DNA from: Welwitschia mirabilis
Lineage: Eukaryota; Gnetophyta; Gnetopsida; Welwitschiales
Length of the DNA: 23,086 nt
NCBI GenBank assembly: GCA_051453625.1
Contig: JBOZIK010000001.1
Span: forward strand, 248,078,405-248,101,490
Direction of reading: 5' to 3'
In this document: piece after piece, positions 21,331-23,086 of the stretch
Layout of the letters: each line of letters opens with the position of its first letter
Position numbering within the stretch: the stretch's first letter is position 1
Translations under genes and position numbers: made by a program
Notes under the pieces: model-generated
Database searches by the model: none
The model's input: the letters and a program-made list of their open reading frames with translations, nothing else
Told to the model about the DNA's origin: nothing

Positions 21331-22507
21331 TCATCCTTTTGAACCTTACCAATAACTAAATCCATTGAGAAATCACTCCATTAAATCCATAAACCATCCA
21401 CCCACACCATCAACCTATGAGTTCTTAAGACTTAATAATCTAAATTAAAATCCATTGAAATAAAAATCAATAATAAATGTTTATTTTATCACCTAGTAAT
21501 GATTCAGATCAAGTATACTTATGGGTTTTTCAGGGAAATAATTCTTTTTTTGAGTAAGCTAGTTAAGCATGCATTCACTTAGGGTCCCTAATTTTGGTAA
21601 AACTTCATTAAAAAGGTGGGATTTACATTTAATGTATCTTTTAAGTAAAAATCCTTTAATGAGGATAAGATTTATTTTGACTACACTAATGAGTCAATGA
21701 CCCCATGAAAGTGCATAAAAAATTACTATAGGAATATGAAGAAAAGAAAAGAATATGTTTTTTCGTCAAAGAAACATAATATTAATCACTTAGCTGGGTT
21801 TATTTAACTGCATCGGGCTATGAACACCTACTAGTAATGCTGCTTTAATAATATAATTATTACATGTTTAACTGCATTAGGGATATAAATGCTTATTGGT
21901 AATGCAATACTAATTTCTATATAATACAACATGCTTAACTCTACTAGTGAAAAATGTCATAATCCTAAATGTTCAATGTGGTTTAAAGGCATAATACTAA
22001 CAACATATATAAATGTAGAAATGAAAAACAAAGGAACAAAAATATATGAATCAGAAACCTTATATGAACCCTTGTCTCTTAACTTTCATACTTAGGGTTT
22101 GCAATGAGTTCTTATATTCCTATAGGTTACTTGATTTAAAATTATCTTGGTTGATATAAAGGTCCACTATACATACAAAAGTATAGTAAATGGCTAATTA
22201 CTTAGTATAGTTTTCTCCTCTATTCATTGGCCTGTGGTATTACTTCATTCGTGCATTTTTCATCTCATTTACCTTACATCACTTTACTACATTTTACTTC
22301 ATATTATTTTCATAAGACGTAACTCATAAGTAATTAACTATTTTTAAGGGTTTTTTTTCACTTAGCACATATTTGATTGTAAATATCTTGCGTCTTTCCT
22401 TAGCTTATTTTTCATTATTTTCAATTAAAAAACTCTTCATGATATATTTACACATATATTCTTAAATAATTAACATTTTTATTTTAAAATTTAAGGAGCA
22501 ATTTGAG
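21331..22507. other. Element E 3' untranslated region
   Basis: No conserved frame is visible on either strand between the integrase end and the polypurine tract. The part at 21480-21720 contains short GC-richer runs, and 21803-21975 holds imperfect tandem repeats (listed separately). Pyrimidine-rich sequence (22200-22400) precedes the polypurine tract. Confidence 0.6.
21803..21975 (+). repeat. Imperfect tandem repeat, about 64-67 bp period, 2.5 units
   Basis: Units begin TTTAACTGCATCGGGC (21803), TTTAACTGCATTAGGG (21867) and CTTAACTCTACTAGTG (21934). Each of the first two continues through TA-TGAAC/AAATG, then GGTAATGC or AGTAATGC, and an AT-rich stretch ending in ACATG. Tandem arrays between pol and the 3' LTR are a known feature of plant Athila, Tat and Ogre-type elements. 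Confidence 0.75.
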
Positions 22508-22521
22508 TTTTGGTTGGGGTG
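22508..22521 (+). other. Polypurine-like tract preceding the 3' LTR of element E
   Basis: TTTTGGTTGGGGTG is followed directly by TGACATC. Plant Ty3/gypsy elements commonly have a TTTGGTTTGGGGG-type tract immediately upstream of the LTR, where second-strand DNA synthesis starts. The tract has T interruptions, so the identification depends on its position and the TG that follows. Confidence 0.6.
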
Positions 22522-23086
22522 TGACATCTTAATTTTCACTTAAGTTTCACTAAATTTTTCACTTCAATGGCTTAATCATATAGCATTGGTCATAAAATTT
22601 TTTTAATATTATGTCATTTGTACACTTGATGTGCTTTTATCATTGACAATTTTTTCATGTTTAAACCATTCTGTTATTAATTTTTTATTAAGGAACTAGC
22701 AAAAGATTAATTAGAAGATCTATTAACATATAAAAATTAACATTAATATCAAGTTTTTCAAGCCAATTTATATTAAATGAAGACATCAGTTTAATTATTT
22801 TAATTATAAAATATGTCTTCTATTATTTTTAAGAAAAAATTTAATATTATATTTTTCTCCATACTAATCGCATATTTTTATCACATTTTGGAATACATAA
22901 TGAAAGATGGACACAAATTTGCATAAAATAATAGTGGCAATGGAGACATGAGGTAATGACACATAGTACTAGAATTGGAAGACATGTGGCAGAGGTATGT
23001 GAAATTAGCACTAAAAAAAATATGGTAATAGCACTAATTGGTAGAGGAATCTAGCTCCAAAGAACATTTGTTAAACTAATCATGAT
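22522..23086 (+). repeat. Start of the 3' LTR of element E (runs off the window)
   Basis: The LTR is taken to start at TG (22522-22523), TGACATCTTAATTTTCACTT. About 565 bp are inside the window. There is no second copy in the window to confirm it, and no match to LTR1-3. The sequence is very AT-rich with no coding frame. Confidence 0.5.

Larger units (their letters stand above)
20242..23086 (+). mobile_element. Element E: 3' part of a Ty3/gypsy element on the opposite strand
   Basis: Plus-strand order is integrase (20245-21330), a 1.2 kb non-coding region with tandem repeats, a polypurine-like tract and the beginning of an LTR that runs off the right edge. The 5' part (LTR, gag, RT) is missing and was presumably separated by the insertion whose end is LTR3. 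Its 3' region and LTR show no evident match to elements A-C, and it has no extra ORF after integrase, so it is a different family or subfamily with a related integrase. Confidence 0.8.

Noticed and set aside
1-23086. tRNA, rRNA, CRISPR array, telomeric repeat or intact host gene
   Set aside because: I saw no cloverleaf-like GC-rich block, no regularly spaced identical repeats, no TTTAGGG array and no exon-like coding outside the retroelement frames.
1-23086. A novel cellular system encoded in the window
   Set aside because: Every coding signal that can be recognised is a retrotransposon domain; the only unexplained one is the extra ORF at 7285-8320, which lies in element orientation and order.

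Overview
The window looks like plant nuclear heterochromatin. It is very AT-rich and almost free of CpG (about 14 CpG by eye in the first 8.1 kb). I find no intact host gene. What can be recognised is decayed LTR retrotransposon of the Ty3/gypsy (Metaviridae) superfamily. The pol motifs and the gag-to-protease linker resemble the plant Athila/Tat branch; that lineage name is inference from remembered family patterns, not from a search. A run of exactly 100 N (10812-10911) marks a scaffold gap.

Layout from left to right. (1) 1-6559, minus strand: element A, with a 5' LTR of about 1.78 kb (4780-6559), then gag, protease, reverse transcriptase, RNase H and the integrase zinc-binding domain. Its integrase core and 3' LTR lie beyond the left edge. 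(2) 6560-10811, minus strand: the 3' part of element C, made of the integrase C-terminus (cut by the gap), a 2.3 kb spacer, a degraded extra ORF of about 340 codons with a coiled-coil tail (7285-8320), and further untranslated sequence. (3) 10812-10911: the gap. (4) 10912-19095, minus strand: element B, the most complete copy, running from the post-integrase spacer through integrase, RNase H, RT, protease and gag to its 5' LTR (17346-19095). (5) 19096-20241, minus strand: a third, 5'-anchored LTR fragment of the same family. (6) 20242-23086, plus strand: element E, an integrase pseudogene followed by a 3' untranslated region with tandem repeats, a polypurine tract and the start of a 3' LTR.

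The breakpoints suggest a nest: E was hit inside its integrase by an element whose LTR end lies at 20241, and that LTR was later hit by B at 19095/19096. The two sides of the gap carry paralogous copies of the same roughly 1.07 kb segment, diverged by about 20-25% by eye, so the gap either hides many kilobases or is a misjoin.

Every coding domain is broken by stops and frameshifts. Many stops are TAG or TGA where the family has Gln, Trp or Arg, and several catalytic Asp have become Asn. This fits long-term C-to-T decay of methylated, silenced DNA. All listed reading frames are pseudogenes. Most coordinates of domain edges are approximate; LTR ends and short motifs are placed to within a few bases.
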